From the NCBI GenBank assembly GCA_949318235.1, contig OX439131.1, forward strand, positions 4,175,964-4,239,963: a DNA stretch of 64,000 bases, in the 5' to 3' direction. Both the position numbers and the translations under genes were made by a program. Numbering within the stretch: the stretch's first letter is position 1; each line of letters opens with the position of its first letter. This DNA is from Ecdyonurus torrentis. Taxonomy: Eukaryota; Arthropoda; Insecta; Ephemeroptera; Heptageniidae. The notes below the pieces were generated by a model. The model was not told the origin of the DNA, made no database searches, and worked only from the letters and a program-made list of their open reading frames with translations. This document shows positions 52,191-64,000 of this stretch, one piece after another.

Positions 52191-52220
<30 letters not shown>
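52191..52220. repeat. Poly-T tract
   Basis: About 30 T. The surrounding 51.9-52.8 kb is AT-rich without a supported gene. Confidence 0.85.
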
Positions 52221-52222
<2 letters not shown>

Positions 52223-52831
52223 TACAATTTAATTACAATTATTTGCCAAGTACTGATGGAATAAAGTTGCTCAAATGATGTTTAACAAAAAATTTTAGTT
52301 GCGAGAACTATACATATACTTCAATTTTTAATGGCGAAGTACACGTGTTGATATCTTTAATGATTCATAATTTAATGAGGAAGCTTTTTTTTTTTTTTTA
52401 ATTTTTTTTTTAATAAAATGCATAACTGTTGCATGTTCATTTTTTTCAACATGTACTATTACTTAAATTTCCTTTTTAATAAATTTAAAATGATTAAGGA
52501 TTTGTATATATATATTTTTTTATATGGTGTGTATAATGCATGTGTGTAACCTATTTTAAGCATTATTACATGATACATATATGTAGGATGTAGGATAATT
52601 AATAGTTATATCGTTTTGGCATATTATAAAGATAATTCGGCAAATAATAATGCCCAGCATACGACCTTTTTACACTTCCAAATTCAAACAAACTTCCTTT
52701 ATAAACGCATTCATAATATTATATTACTACATCATACGTACCTTTCAGAATAAAATGTTATAATATATGACAAAAGCAATGCTGTGCATCATACATAAAA
52801 ATTATTCACATATTATTTATTTACTACATAC

Positions 52832-52903
52832 CTTAAACTTTAAGAAGCCATCCTCGATCCATTCATCAATGAATCTCTCGTCGTGATCGCGTGATGAATG
52901 AAG
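52832..52903 (-). CDS. Probable internal exon of an unknown minus-strand gene
   Basis: Strong acceptor TTTCTGCAG and donor GTATGTAG bound exactly 24 open codons, LHSSRDHDERFIDEWIEDG then FLKFK. GC content and codon look differ from the flanks. A GC-richer block 0.85 kb upstream (53745-54490) could be its promoter. The rest of the gene was not found with confidence. Confidence 0.45.
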
Positions 52904-53579
52904 CTGCAGAAATGCGAGTTATGTATATACATAATACATACATACATAGTCATACATATGCACGAGACTTCGCGCCACTGCCTCATTTTAAATATGAGCC
53001 TATATATTTATAGCCTATATGAATATGTAAAATTAGGTTTACATATTATACATAAATATAAATACACATAATACACTATAATGACCTTTTTTTATCACAA
53101 AAACACTTCACTTTTCATAAAATATATTTTTAGGTACAGATATCAAACCACACACACACACACACTATAATTATATTCTGTATGTACATATTTGTGTATG
53201 CAATGCATACATTTATTGTACGACATTATACATACACAACACATATACATACATACATATGTACATAATACATATTTTTTCTATGTATTTATATTTTCTT
53301 GAAGTCTGAAATTGGATAATATTATATATTATCATACTTTAATAAAATTGTTACGTATATACTACTACACCTGATTTTTGTATGTAATGTAGGTAGGTGT
53401 AATAAAATGCACATTTTAAACACACGCGGCACGTGACATAAAGATATATACAATATAATATATAACACAGTATTATTTTATATTTACATATTATGCATTA
53501 AGCATACCATTAACTTTTTTTAATATAATATAATTTTGTATTTTAGTAGTACATATGCCATACATACACTTAATATATT

Positions 53580-53592
53580 ATGTTGTACATAC

Positions 53593-53612
<20 letters not shown>
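53580..53612. repeat. Short (TA)n tract
   Basis: A TA run in an AT-rich region of ATACATA-type repeats (52900-53640). No gene seen. Confidence 0.8.
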
Positions 53613-53623
<11 letters not shown>

Positions 53624-53744
53624 TTTTTATGTATGTAAATAATTTTAATCAAAAAAATTTGATATGAATTTTAATTCATGTTAGTTATTTACTTATAATA
53701 TAAAATAAAACCTCATATAAAAACGAGAAATCACAAAATAAAAT

Positions 53745-54490
53745 TTTTGCTGGCACGAACGACTTCACTCGTCAACGCCTGGTCGACGCCACTGACATGC
53801 ACCTACTGCCTCATGCCTGATGCCTGCTCACTGCTCAGTGCCGGCTCAGGGGCTCAGTGCCTGCTCAGTGCCTGCTACCTATGGCGCCTGCTTTACACTG
53901 AATGGCTGCTCCGCTGGGCGCTGTCCTTTCTCGTCTCTTCTTCGCTTTGCTTCGCCTTCGCAACGCTTCGTAACGGCACATGCAGGCACATGCACACTCG
54001 CTCGCCAGTGAATCCAACGACACTGACTCGATCCAAGATAGTGGAACAGTAGTGGAATCGATCATCTTTCCTTTCCTGTGTCTTTTCTTTCCTCCTCTGC
54101 TTGCACGTGCTTTGCTTGCACTATGTATATGTACCCTAATAACTAATCTCTCTCTGTCTTGCTTCCTTGCTGCTCTGTTGCTGCTGTGCTGCTGCTGTGT
54201 ACTGTATGTGACCTCTGCTTGCCTTTGCTTGACCTTGCTCTGCTTTAAAGAGCTTCTGCTAGTTCTGCTTCGTACAGTTTGTTGTCTGGCAATGCAAGTA
54301 AGAAATAGTCCATGCCATGCCATGGTTCGCTCCCTAAACGTTCAGGAACTCGTTAAAAGGGGAAGCGGGGATAATGCACGTGGCTGGACTCTCTCACCTC
54401 AGTGGCCTGGCAGCTACGTGGCAAACAAGTGGACAGTGGACAGTCCCGATGTGATACAGAAAGCGTCAATCTTTTTCAAACAATGAATGA
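53745..54490. promoter_or_regulatory. GC-richer, CpG-containing island, possible promoter
   Basis: The only long block in the right third with balanced base composition and many CG dinucleotides (for example ACGACTTCACTCGTCAACG, CGCTTCGTAACGGC). It has imperfect repeats of CTCAGTGCCTG and CTGCTGCTGTG. Both strands have open frames of 150-170 codons that overlap antisense, Leu/Cys-rich on one strand and Arg/Ser-rich on the other, so composition rather than coding may explain them. Confidence 0.35.
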
Positions 54491-54721
54491 ATACAATAAT
54501 CTTTCCTGGATCTTTTTTTGATCTTTTTATTATTATTATTATACATTGCATACATACATATATACATAAATATGCATTGTAGGTACACTGGTACAGGAAT
54601 AGTATTATACATACATAATACTGCACCCTGTAAAAAAAAATTTTAAACCTTATCTTTAGAGAAAAATGGAAAAAATATAATAATAATGGTCCCGCAACAC
54701 CATCCTTGTTTATGTATCGGA

Positions 54722-55044
54722 TCGGTATGAGTGTATGCTCATAACGACATTACTGAATGCGCTTCGCCTACATACTGGAGCAATGAATAACATTGCTCAG
54801 CGCTGCAAATCACTTTTATATTATATAATGCGCATTATATAATATAAAAGTGATTTGTAGATATTTTCTTGGAAAAATTAGTTAATATTTTTGTTAAATT
54901 ATTATTTTTCTCGCATACCTTAAAACCTAATTATTCAAGTATATTTTTAAACTACATATAGCAAAATATGTCATTTTCCGAAACCAGCCCATGTTATTTA
55001 GTGCTCTCATATGGCGACGACTTTTATATATAAATGCAATCACC
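54722..55044. repeat. Diverged copy of the TGACGTCA repeat family
   Basis: Contains GAGCAATGAATAACATTGCT, AAATATGTCATTTTCC and CCATGTTATTTAGTGCTC, ending CACCCTAT. A 55-bp palindrome (AAATCACTTTTATATTATAT and inverse) sits at 54808-54862. Confidence 0.6.
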
Positions 55045-55049
55045 CTATT

Positions 55050-56590
55050 GGCTTGCGTGCTGCGATGGTGACAATTTAGAATAATATGTGAATAAAAATA
55101 CTCAAAATAATATTTTAATTTTTTTATGCAGAAAATATGATCAAAAATGGCAATTCAATGGCTTCATTTAATTCAATCATGAATGACCTCTCGTGCAGAA
55201 TTGACCTACACTAGCTTTTAAAAACCACTTGCGAGAATCGATTTTATAAGAACCATCGCTCTATACTTTGCAAAACTTGCAATGAAGTGCAGAAATATGC
55301 ATATTTGTATTTTTAACTGATATCACTTGCATGCAAAAAAAAAAAAAAAAAAAAAAAAAAATGCGGAGGAGAGCGGGGTGTGGAACACTGCATGAACCTC
55401 ACGATAGAGATTTAGATTTTTACTGTATCACGTAAGTTTTGAGTAATATCGTAGTATAATTATGGTAATATTTACGATGGAAAGAATAAAAATGTAACGG
55501 AGGAGCGCAGGGGGTGGGGCCTGCATAAATATCGCACTGAGGGTTCAAAATTAAAAGGTAGTTATTTTAGTTTAGTTTATTTTGGGTGATACAATAAATA
55601 TTGGAACCAGTTCTTGAAACCATCAAGAACCGATTATTAAAAACCGCAAAAGTTGTAGGTCGTTCCGGTCCCTTAAATTAACAAATTAAAGACAAAATAT
55701 TGCAAAATATTAAATACAACCTTTCTGGTCTCTAGAGTTGACTAACGCCAAAATTTATGATTTAATTTCATGCATATTTAATTTAATTTTCCCTATACAT
55801 ACAATTTAATGAACCTTCATAAGCATTTCTGCATGCCATCATTAAAAATTTACTAATACTGTAAGAACGTAAATAAGTTTTAATCAATTTTAACATGCCC
55901 CGAATAAATTTGACTGCTTGCGTTAAAGTTTCCCCATATATTTAACGTTTAGAGAGATTAACGCTTCAGTCAGATTCGGGACCCAGTTTACACTATACGT
56001 AGTATACGTAATTATGCAACCAGTTTTACAATTATGATGAAACAGTTGCCTATACAACAAGGAGCAACTTCATGGGAAATAAAATAAGAAAAAAATGTAT
56101 TTTATATTTTATTTGTTTTAGTGTTATTTTAATATATAATATTACATAAAATAAATTTCTGGCAACTTTTTTTTTAGGGGAGGGGGGTCCAAATTATGCC
56201 TATTTATATATATGTATAAACATGTTTCCTCAAAGTATAGTTGTTTCTTGCTTAAATCTTTCACCTCTATTCTGTTTTATTGATATTATCTTTATCTTAT
56301 ATTATACCCATGTTAGACTAAAAAATATTCTCATATTTTAAATAAATAAAATTACTTATTAGTTATTATGATGGGTTATATACTTAAATAAATATAATGC
56401 AATTAAAAAGAACCGAGTAAAAATAATTCGGCGTGATGAGCTCCTCTCTCTTGTGACGTCATTTGAAGCACCAGTGACGTCACATATTGAGTCTGTGCTG
56501 TGACCTCTCAGGATTGACCTACGCCACCTTTCAAGGACACTGTACAGAGAAAGTTGACTTGAAAAGTCATAGATGGCGTACACTTTACTG
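55050..56590. other. No gene seen
   Basis: AT-rich DNA with a poly-A at 55336-55360. Two TGACGTCA sites lie at 56455 and 56475 (GTGACGTCATTTG, GTGACGTCACAT) just left of a hAT-type miniature element. Confidence 0.6.
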
Positions 56591-56596
56591 TTTTAG

Positions 56597-56831
56597 TAGA
56601 GACCCTTAACAGAGAAGAGACAACCTCATGTTTTAGGCAGACCTGCAATACATCAGGTTAGCAAACATTACAGGAAGGCCTGTGGCGTCGGAACCAATCA
56701 GATTTGAGAGATTGTTAGGGTAGCCAATCAGAACGCTAGAAAGTTTGGGTACTTTTAGCGGGCCTTTCAAAACAATGTATTGCAGGTTTGCCTAAAACAT
56801 GAGGTTGTCGCTTCTCTGTTAAGGGTCTCTA
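56597..56831. mobile_element. hAT-type miniature element, copy 2
   Basis: 235 bp flanked by perfect 8-bp duplications TGTTTTAG (56589-56596, 56832-56839). Ends TAGAGACCCTTAACAGAGAA; shares ACAGAGAAGCGACA and TGTTTTAGGCAGACCTGCAA-type blocks with 7577-7819. Confidence 0.85.
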
Positions 56832-57606
56832 TGTTTTAGTAAATTAAAATTAGAGACGATATTAATTTTCTATACAACAGGAAATTTATTAAACCTAATT
56901 TTTGCGTCTGTCATTGAACTTTTAACATTCAGGTTTAATTTCTTTTAATAGTTATAAGAGTTTGAAAGTAATATTGCACTATTTGAATATTAATTTTAAA
57001 AAAGGTTTGTGTATCATACTTAAAAAGTAATATGTAATATATTGCACGCAAAACTTAATTTTGTCATATAATAATTAATTGTGATCAATGTGATGAAGAC
57101 CATAATCTAAGAAAAAAATATTTTACAACTCCTTTATCAGTTAAAATTCTATCTTATTTATTGGCTTATCATTTGCATTGATGTATTTTTTTTATTAATA
57201 CTTGACATTAAATCTTCATTATTTGTTTTTATATAATGCTATGGATTCTTATTTTAATCTTATATTTTATTTATAATCATAAAACCAATGAACAATTTAT
57301 ATAGTTAAATAAAAAATAATTACAATGTTGAAGAGTTTGTAAGTGACGCAGACATACATAATACGTCGTCAAATATGAATTTTTATATAGAGAGGTTAAA
57401 TGTATGAATGAATATATAGTCAGTGTACTTTTTATATGAGCTGTGATTAATATTGTTTGTTTTGTCTATCATTTCTTGTTGTGTAGTAAACTATTTTTTA
57501 TATATAAGCATGAAGCGAGTACATTTTGTGTTTATTACGGCTGTATGATATTAAGACAAATTAATAAGAAAATGTTATTTAAAAAAAAAACGCTTCAACC
57601 GTATAT

Positions 57607-58130
57607 ACGCACATAGGGTGTTTGCATTCATATAAAAGTCGACGCCTTTTGTGAGCACTACATAACATTGGGCCGATATGGGAAAATGACACATTTTGCA
57701 AGTTTAAAAATATTTAGTAATATTTTTTAAGAGCATTGCCATAATGCTAAAAAAAAATTTACAGGTTGAATTTTAGGCAACAAAAAAAACTAATTTTTCA
57801 AAGAAACTAGCCAAGAACCATACGTTTTTTCCTATGCTGATCTAGTATCTTTATTTTATCCTACATAATTATATGTATGTATGAATATGTTTTGTGATAT
57901 ATTGATGTCTATGTTATAATTGTGTACTTTTGACTATCATTTCTAATTGTATCAACTGAAGAACTGATACAATAACCTAAGCCGATATGCTTTTTTTGTA
58001 TATTGTGATTGTAGGATGAAAGAAATGAATAAATATATTTTGAATGTTTGAATTTGATCAATGTTACTCTTGCTCCAGTATGGCGTCGAAGCGCATTCAT
58101 TATGACGTCATGCGCTTACACGCATAGTTT
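57607..58130 (-). repeat. TGACGTCA repeat family, inverted copy
   Basis: ATAGGGTGTTTGCATTCATA start, GTCGACGCCTTTTGTGAGCA, GGGAAAATGACACATTTTGC, GCTCCAGTATGGCGTCGAAG and TATGACGTCATGCGC near the end. Confidence 0.6.
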
Positions 58131-58328
58131 GCCTTACAAATAAAAAGTTTAAAAATTGACGATATTATAATAATATAAAATTGAATTCCAAATAAGTTGA
58201 GTCAGTAAAAATGTGGTACAGTTTCACATATCGTCAGTCAGTGCTGATAATATGTAAATTAGAACCATGTTGTTGCATGCAAATCTGCTGGCAGTTAGTG
58301 AATGATGTCACTTTATGTTGCTATTTAG

Positions 58329-58380
58329 TCTACTCGCGTACTTGAGGGGCTTGTGCCCGCGGTCTGTATCAGAGTGAAAG
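58329..58380 (+). CDS. Candidate internal exon
   Basis: Acceptor TGCTATTTAG and donor GTATAC bound 52 open nt (STRVLEGLVPAVCIRVK). GC-rich against its surroundings. Isolated, so weak. Confidence 0.2.
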
Positions 58381-59493
58381 GTATACTAATAATGCTGCAC
58401 TCCTTATTTTTATATATACTTATATGTACAGAGTTTGAGTATTAATAGCCTTATTACAATACTGTAATTCTTTATAATATAAAATTTGTTCATCATTGCT
58501 CTTCCTATATATATTATAATAAATAGGTCTTATAATGAAATGTCGTTCCATACTTAGAAAAAGCGTACGAGTTTTAACTCCTCATTTTTTATTTATGATG
58601 ATGATTATTATGATCATGATGATTTATTTGTCAACTTTTTTTTTTTTTTTTTTAATTTTATTATTGATATAAGAAAAAAATGAACACAGCAATATAAAAA
58701 TTATTTCAATCTGCATAATGTATAGATTTCAAAATGTTATCACTTAAAGATAAAAATTACTACAATCTTTGAAGAAATATTATTATATTATTATTATATA
58801 TTATTATATATTATTATTATATTATTATTTCATTCTTTCATTATTATTATTTTTTTTTTTTTTTTTTTTACTCGCACTTTTTTATTGTTATTATAATGAA
58901 TTGTCTCTATCTCGTCGAAACGTATTTCAAGAAGTAATTATGAGCGCGGAAATAGTTCCATCTAATACTCACACACATATAAATACAGTTTATATACTGC
59001 AACTGAAGGAAAAGGAGCCCTTGTCGTTTAAGCGATAACTTTAATTGCAACGGTTCACGGCGATATAGACACAATGTTTACAATATATTTTACAAACACG
59101 GGAAAATAAAGTGTAATAATTCATGAGGTTATTATACTTGTCCTATTTCATATCAGAAACCTTAATCATCATAAATTATATAACATTGCTTTGAACTGCT
59201 TGGTCAATAAAAATATTTCTATTTGTCTTTATGCTATATTAAACAGTAGTTATGCTACACAGCATGACAGGTATGTTGTACAGCATAATTATATGCAAAT
59301 CTAAAATATCAATTCAACTTCTTACTCATATACATTTGTTCTCTCTCTCTCTCTCTCTCCCATTTTTAATCCTGTAATCCACCTAAATTTGACTGTACCA
59401 AACTTTACACTTATTTTAATATAATATAATGATTTGAAATGGCTCTTCTGAACCATAATAATATACAATTACCATTGACATTGACTGCAACTA

Positions 59494-59963
59494 TAGGGTG
59501 TGTGCGCATGACGTCATTCTGAATACTTTTCGATTCTCTTATTGAGCAATGAATAACATTGCTCAGCATAGGACAAACGTAGTTTTTGGCTATTTTCTTT
59601 TGAAATTTTACTTTTTTTTTTATTGTTATTATTATTATTATTACATACTTGAGATACTAATTCAACCTGTTAAAGGCCGAAGCAGCCGTCAATCGCTGCC
59701 TGAGCGATAACCGTGCGACAACTATCGCTGGCTCCCGATTGGCTTAGCGCAAAAAGTTAGACCAATCCTAACTCTAGCGCACTCTAACGGTCTTGTCGCA
59801 AAAAGACCGACTGACGGCTGCGCCGGCCTTAACAGAGCATCAAAGCTCTCAAAAATATTTCGAAGTATTTTTAAACTGGCAAAATGTGTCATTTTCCCAT
59901 ACTGACCCATGTTATTTATCGCTCACTTATGGCGTCAACTTTAACAAGAATGAAACCACCCTA
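59494..59963. mobile_element. TGACGTCA repeat family, copy interrupted by a TTAA element
   Basis: Starts ATAGGGTGTGTGCGCATGAC and ends ATGAAACCACCCTAT, with short inverted ends AGGGTG/CACCCT. It contains TGACGTCA and the GAGCAATGAATAACATTGCT hairpin. Confidence 0.7.
59674..59828. mobile_element. TTAA-flanked miniature element
   Basis: 155 bp with inverted ends AGGCCGAAGCAGCCGTCA / TGACGGCTGCGCCGGCC between TTAA at 59670-59673 and 59829-59832. The uninterrupted relative at 51441-51818 reads CTGTTAACAG at this place, confirming one TTAA before insertion. Confidence 0.85.
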
Positions 59964-60544
59964 TAATGTTATACATCTTGCTTTTAACCTTTGCAAGAGT
60001 ATTTAAGGCTCAAATTTTTTTTATATGCTTTTCAATAATAATTCTTACATCATCATATTCACCATCCTTAAATAATCAAATAATCATTTTTAAATTTCAC
60101 TTTCACCCTTTTATATTTACAGACTTTTTTTTTTTTTTTTTTTTTTTTATGAGGTTGGCTGTTTTAATATAAAACCACACAAGCTGATGAATTCAATTTT
60201 GTTAATTTGACTTGGTAGCATGATGACTTGATTACAACTGAGTGTCTGTAACTATAATGTTATCAACACTGATTATACAAAATAAGCTTCATTTTATATA
60301 CGAAAGTTGCATCCTGACACGCTATATAGGAAACGTAACACTCACACTACAGATTAAAAAAAAATAATAATAAATAAGGTAGCATGGTCTGCAGGACTTA
60401 CGTCCGCTACATATAGATGGATATTTCCGGGTTCAAAACTACATCAATGTGAGATACATATTTTTTGTCGAAATTTGAAGATGATACTATTGTTTTAGCT
60501 CCTGAAGCTTTTTGTTAGTTTTTTTTTTACCACGGTGTAATCTG

Positions 60545-60547
<3 letters not shown>

Positions 60548-60618
<71 letters not shown>
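60548..60618. repeat. (GA)n microsatellite
   Basis: About 71 bp of GA. Confidence 0.95.
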
Positions 60619-60620
<2 letters not shown>

Positions 60621-61170
60621 CATACAGTATGTGTCTAAGCTTTCAAAACCTTTCAAACAGTCTTTATAAAGTTGATACTCTGAGTTTGAATTCTTTATTG
60701 TTTTAAATAATTAAATGTTATAGATAACACCAATTTCTAATTAAATACGTATATATTATTATATATTGAATTATTATTTTAATTATTGGTAATAATTTAG
60801 TACAAAATCAGGTATACATGCATTTTTTTTTCTCAGATAATATTGTAAATGATTTACATCCAGACATGCAACCAATAAATTCCGTAACTTTTATGCTGCA
60901 GTGAATAATTCCTATATTATAGAGCACAAATTTTGCTATTTTGGAATATCATAAGATTCATAAGAAAATATACTGAGCATTTTAACTATTATGCTATGTA
61001 GTTTCATCACTATACAATATAGCATAAATTATGTTGTTATGCATAAGTTGGTGTATTGAGCTAGCATAATTATTACGTATTTATTTTAGTTTGTGCAGCA
61101 AGGTTTATAAATCACAACATAATTCATGCTACTCTATTACGCAGTGCTCTACGCGTTACTGTAACAAGTC

Positions 61171-61175
<5 letters not shown>

Positions 61176-61257
<82 letters not shown>

Positions 61258-61264
61258 ATATATA

Positions 61265-61321
<57 letters not shown>

Positions 61322-61330
61322 ATATAATAT
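61176..61330. repeat. (TA)n microsatellite with interruptions
   Basis: TA runs broken by GTATGTATATA and TTATATA, about 155 bp. Confidence 0.95.
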
Positions 61331-61676
61331 AGTAGCAAAATACATTTTGCCTTGTTTTCCGTAATATCACTCTCAGATTCTAATTTATAATGTCTATAAA
61401 TATGCACCATTACAAAAACATGCCAAGTTATGCTCTTAAAACTTTATGAATCCCATTCAATTTTAGTCTAGAAATTAAAAAGAAAAAAAAAGTATTATAA
61501 TAATAGCTAAAGGATATCCGTTAATAAAATAAGGTAAAAAAGATATCACAAAAAAAAAAGTACATAAATGTCAATACAAAGGCAAAGAATAAAATTTGGA
61601 GTACTGAGTATACTTTCACTGTATATATTTAGCCATATAAGATGTGATAATCTTGTTACACATATTTCTTAAGTAC

Positions 61677-62034
61677 AGTACAGAGCAGCAAAAATGTTAA
61701 CAAAGGATATGCCGCTCCAATGAGGTATCTGGACAGTTACTGTCATTACAACAGCAAGGTGTGTCCACTGCCGCAATTCACCGCCTTCTTGTGCAGTCAC
61801 TTGTCTATGAAACAACCAAAAGATGCATGCCTCCTGGATGGGCAGTCTCGTGCACATCTTCTCTCTCTTTTTGTTCTCGCTGCCTGTATCGAGAAAATAT
61901 CATACACAAACAAACTGAAGACAGCAAAAAATCAACTCCACCTCTCTCGCTCTCCTAGTTGATCGTGTTGTGCGCTCACACTCACGCACTGTTTTTCCTA
62001 TAATATAGTATTAGTATGAATTTTAGACAGAGAG

Positions 62035-62102
<68 letters not shown>

Positions 62103-62370
62103 GTGGAGTTGTTATTTTGCTGTCTTCAGTTTGTTTGTGTATGATATTTTCTCGATACAGGCAGCGAGAACAAAAAGAGAGAGAAGGTGTGCACGAGACT
62201 GCCCATCCAGGAGGCATGCATATTTTGGTTGTTTTATAGACAAGTGACTGCACAAGAAGGCGGTGAATTGCGGCAGTGGACACACCTTGCTGTAGTGATG
62301 ACAATTTCTGTCCAGATACCTCATTGGATCGGCATATCCTTTGTTAACATTTTTGCTGCTCTGTACTGTA
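61677..62370. mobile_element. Fold-back element with (GA)n loop
   Basis: Arms 61677-61955 and about 62095-62370 are inverted copies (TACAGTACAGAGCAGCAAAA ends). The loop contains (GA)n at 62039-62092. TA lies at both tips. Both arms keep the same open frames (for example RYLDSYCHYNSKVCPLPQF), so a coding origin is possible, but they are mirror images and I do not recognise them. Same arm-plus-GA-loop design as 2530-3118. Confidence 0.75.
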
Positions 62371-62374
62371 CATA

Positions 62375-64000
62375 CAGTTGGTCCAAAGATAGCTCCGATG
62401 CGTGGAGTATAATATTAATATTAAGAATAAGCAACAATTACATACACCGCACGCAAGGCGTCATAGTAGAGTAACCATAATGTAAACAAGAACAATTAAA
62501 ATTATGATGTTGCAACCAACAAAAAAATTAATTCAATTTTATGCATTGTAACTTAAAGAAATTTAAGTCTCATGTGTAACACAAAATTGAGCTTTATTAT
62601 TATTATTTTTTAAGACATCCAATAATTGTGTTTTTAAATTTATATATAAAGTAACTAAATTTATAAAAGAAAGCAAGTGTTTTTATTTATCTCTGCTAAA
62701 AAGGAATCTGTATTATTTTTAACTATCATGTTATTTATTTTATTTGACTAGAGTATGGTTTACAGTAATATTATAACTTTATTGTTTATGTTACATTTTT
62801 GTTTTATATAATTTTTTTTTATTGTTATTATTATTATTTTTTTTATTTATATGAACACATGTACAGCATTTTTTTATGTAAAAAAAGAGGAATAAACCAA
62901 AAAAATAAGTACATACATAAAAATGCTCATGGTGAAAAATAAACACTAACTATATATGCGATTGTTATAATAAAATGAGTATAATGATATACTCAATATC
63001 TTGTATTTATATTTAAAGTCTATAAATATTAATTGAATATAGGAACTATAAATTATAATTATTAAATCTAGTAGTATTTTTATATTAAAATATATTTTGC
63101 TTGTATCTATTTAATATACCAATGAGTGTAATGAGTCAATTATTAATAAGGTATAAGCATCTCATGTTTGCACATAAAAACAACATGAGGATACTTTTTG
63201 CTTACTGTATAGTGTTTTCATTTAAATTATGACATTTTTTTATTATTACTATTTAATTTATATTATTTTATAATATATATAAAAACAAAATATCATCTCA
63301 TGATTCTGAAAATAATTAGCAAGGCTCCTAAAACTTGCTGTTTCATAGTATATAGATTTCTCTCCAGATTTTTAGTATGCTTTAGTAATGCAACTTTATT
63401 GTTTATCCCTATATATATAATTGTGAAAATCACTTTTTAATGTAAACAATTCCTGACATTTTCTCACAATAATTATACATAAAACAAGTTCTAGAAATTG
63501 TTAATAACTGGGATTGTCTATGAAATGATGCTATATAAGTAGAACAGTTAAAAAAAATGCATATAATTAATTAAAGGATATTGAATTTTTTTCTGCTTTA
63601 TTAGAGCACTGGAATTATTTTTACTTTTATTGATGAAAGTTAGTCAATAAAAGTATAAGCTATATCATTTCTTATAACTTGATATATAGCATTGTCGAAT
63701 AAGTATATACAAATATAGCTACGTTCATAATTATATTTAAACTATAGTATATCATGTACTTGATTTTAATGTGAAAGTAATAAAATATGAAATTAAAAAT
63801 ATCATACATAAATGCTATAGTATTATTATAAAGATAAATATATTATATAATATATATATATATGAATAAAACAGTCTAACATCAAGACCACGAGTACGTC
63901 TGATGCTGTTTTATTATGATTTGCACTTTGATGTAGTGTAAAAATGTAAAAACGTGGGATACTAGGCATATCGCATATCGTATTCTATTGCCACAGTATC
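62375..64000. other. No gene seen
   Basis: AT-rich DNA, short homopolymers, no splice-bounded open stretch or repeat ends that I could support. Confidence 0.6.

Noticed and set aside
53980..54486. Leu/Cys-rich 168-residue membrane protein
   Set aside because: An antisense frame of similar length overlaps it, composition follows CTG/TGC repeats, and there is no splice or homology support.

Overview
This window is AT-rich eukaryotic DNA, most likely from an invertebrate metazoan. It has spliced genes with long AT-rich introns, long (GA)n, (TG)n and (TA)n microsatellites, and dense mobile elements: Penelope-like retroelements, a THAP-domain P-superfamily transposon, mariner/Tc1, hAT and Mutator-like miniature elements, a non-LTR retrotransposon fragment and tRNA-derived SINE-like pieces. 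The sequence does not fix the species.

Left third (1-26.7 kb). One plus-strand host gene can be followed through nine exons (1-96 to 26600-26668). Every splice junction keeps frame, giving 477 codons plus stop; the N-terminus lies before the window. I do not recognise its product. Its third exon is split by a 13,931-bp DNA transposon (4169-18099) with a CAAGGCATCTT terminal inverted repeat and a 7-bp target duplication CATGGAG. Removing the insert and one CATGGAG restores an open exon in frame. The transposon carries a minus-strand gene for a P-type transposase: a 1,025-codon first exon with an N-terminal THAP zinc finger, then seven downstream exons (10676-13302), all joined in phase 1, including a 505-bp unit repeated two and a half times. 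The rest of the transposon is loaded with nested palindromic miniature elements, several with clean target-site duplications.

Middle (26.7-45 kb). There is a mariner-type palindrome sitting in a (TA)n tract, a non-LTR reverse transcriptase fragment broken by a miniature element, and a young fold-back Penelope-like element (36103-40028). The latter has a full RT to GIY-YIG reading frame on the plus strand, a 406-residue inverted copy of its 3' half on the minus strand, and a 14-bp target duplication. A decayed hAT transposase follows; it is interrupted by a 2.3-kb hAT-type element (8-bp duplication) that holds about twenty copies of the palindrome CCATGG.

Right (45-64 kb). Mostly non-coding: a repeat family whose ends carry TGACGTCA, a 311-bp tandem duplication, SINE-like sequence, microsatellites, a few isolated exon candidates, and a GC-richer, CpG-containing island at 53.75-54.49 kb.

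The recurring theme is that most mobile elements here, of unrelated classes, exist as head-to-head fold-backs. The two observations that most deserve follow-up are the large P-type transposon captured inside a coding exon, with its expanded C-terminal exons, and the fold-back Penelope elements with hammerhead-ribozyme-like cores.
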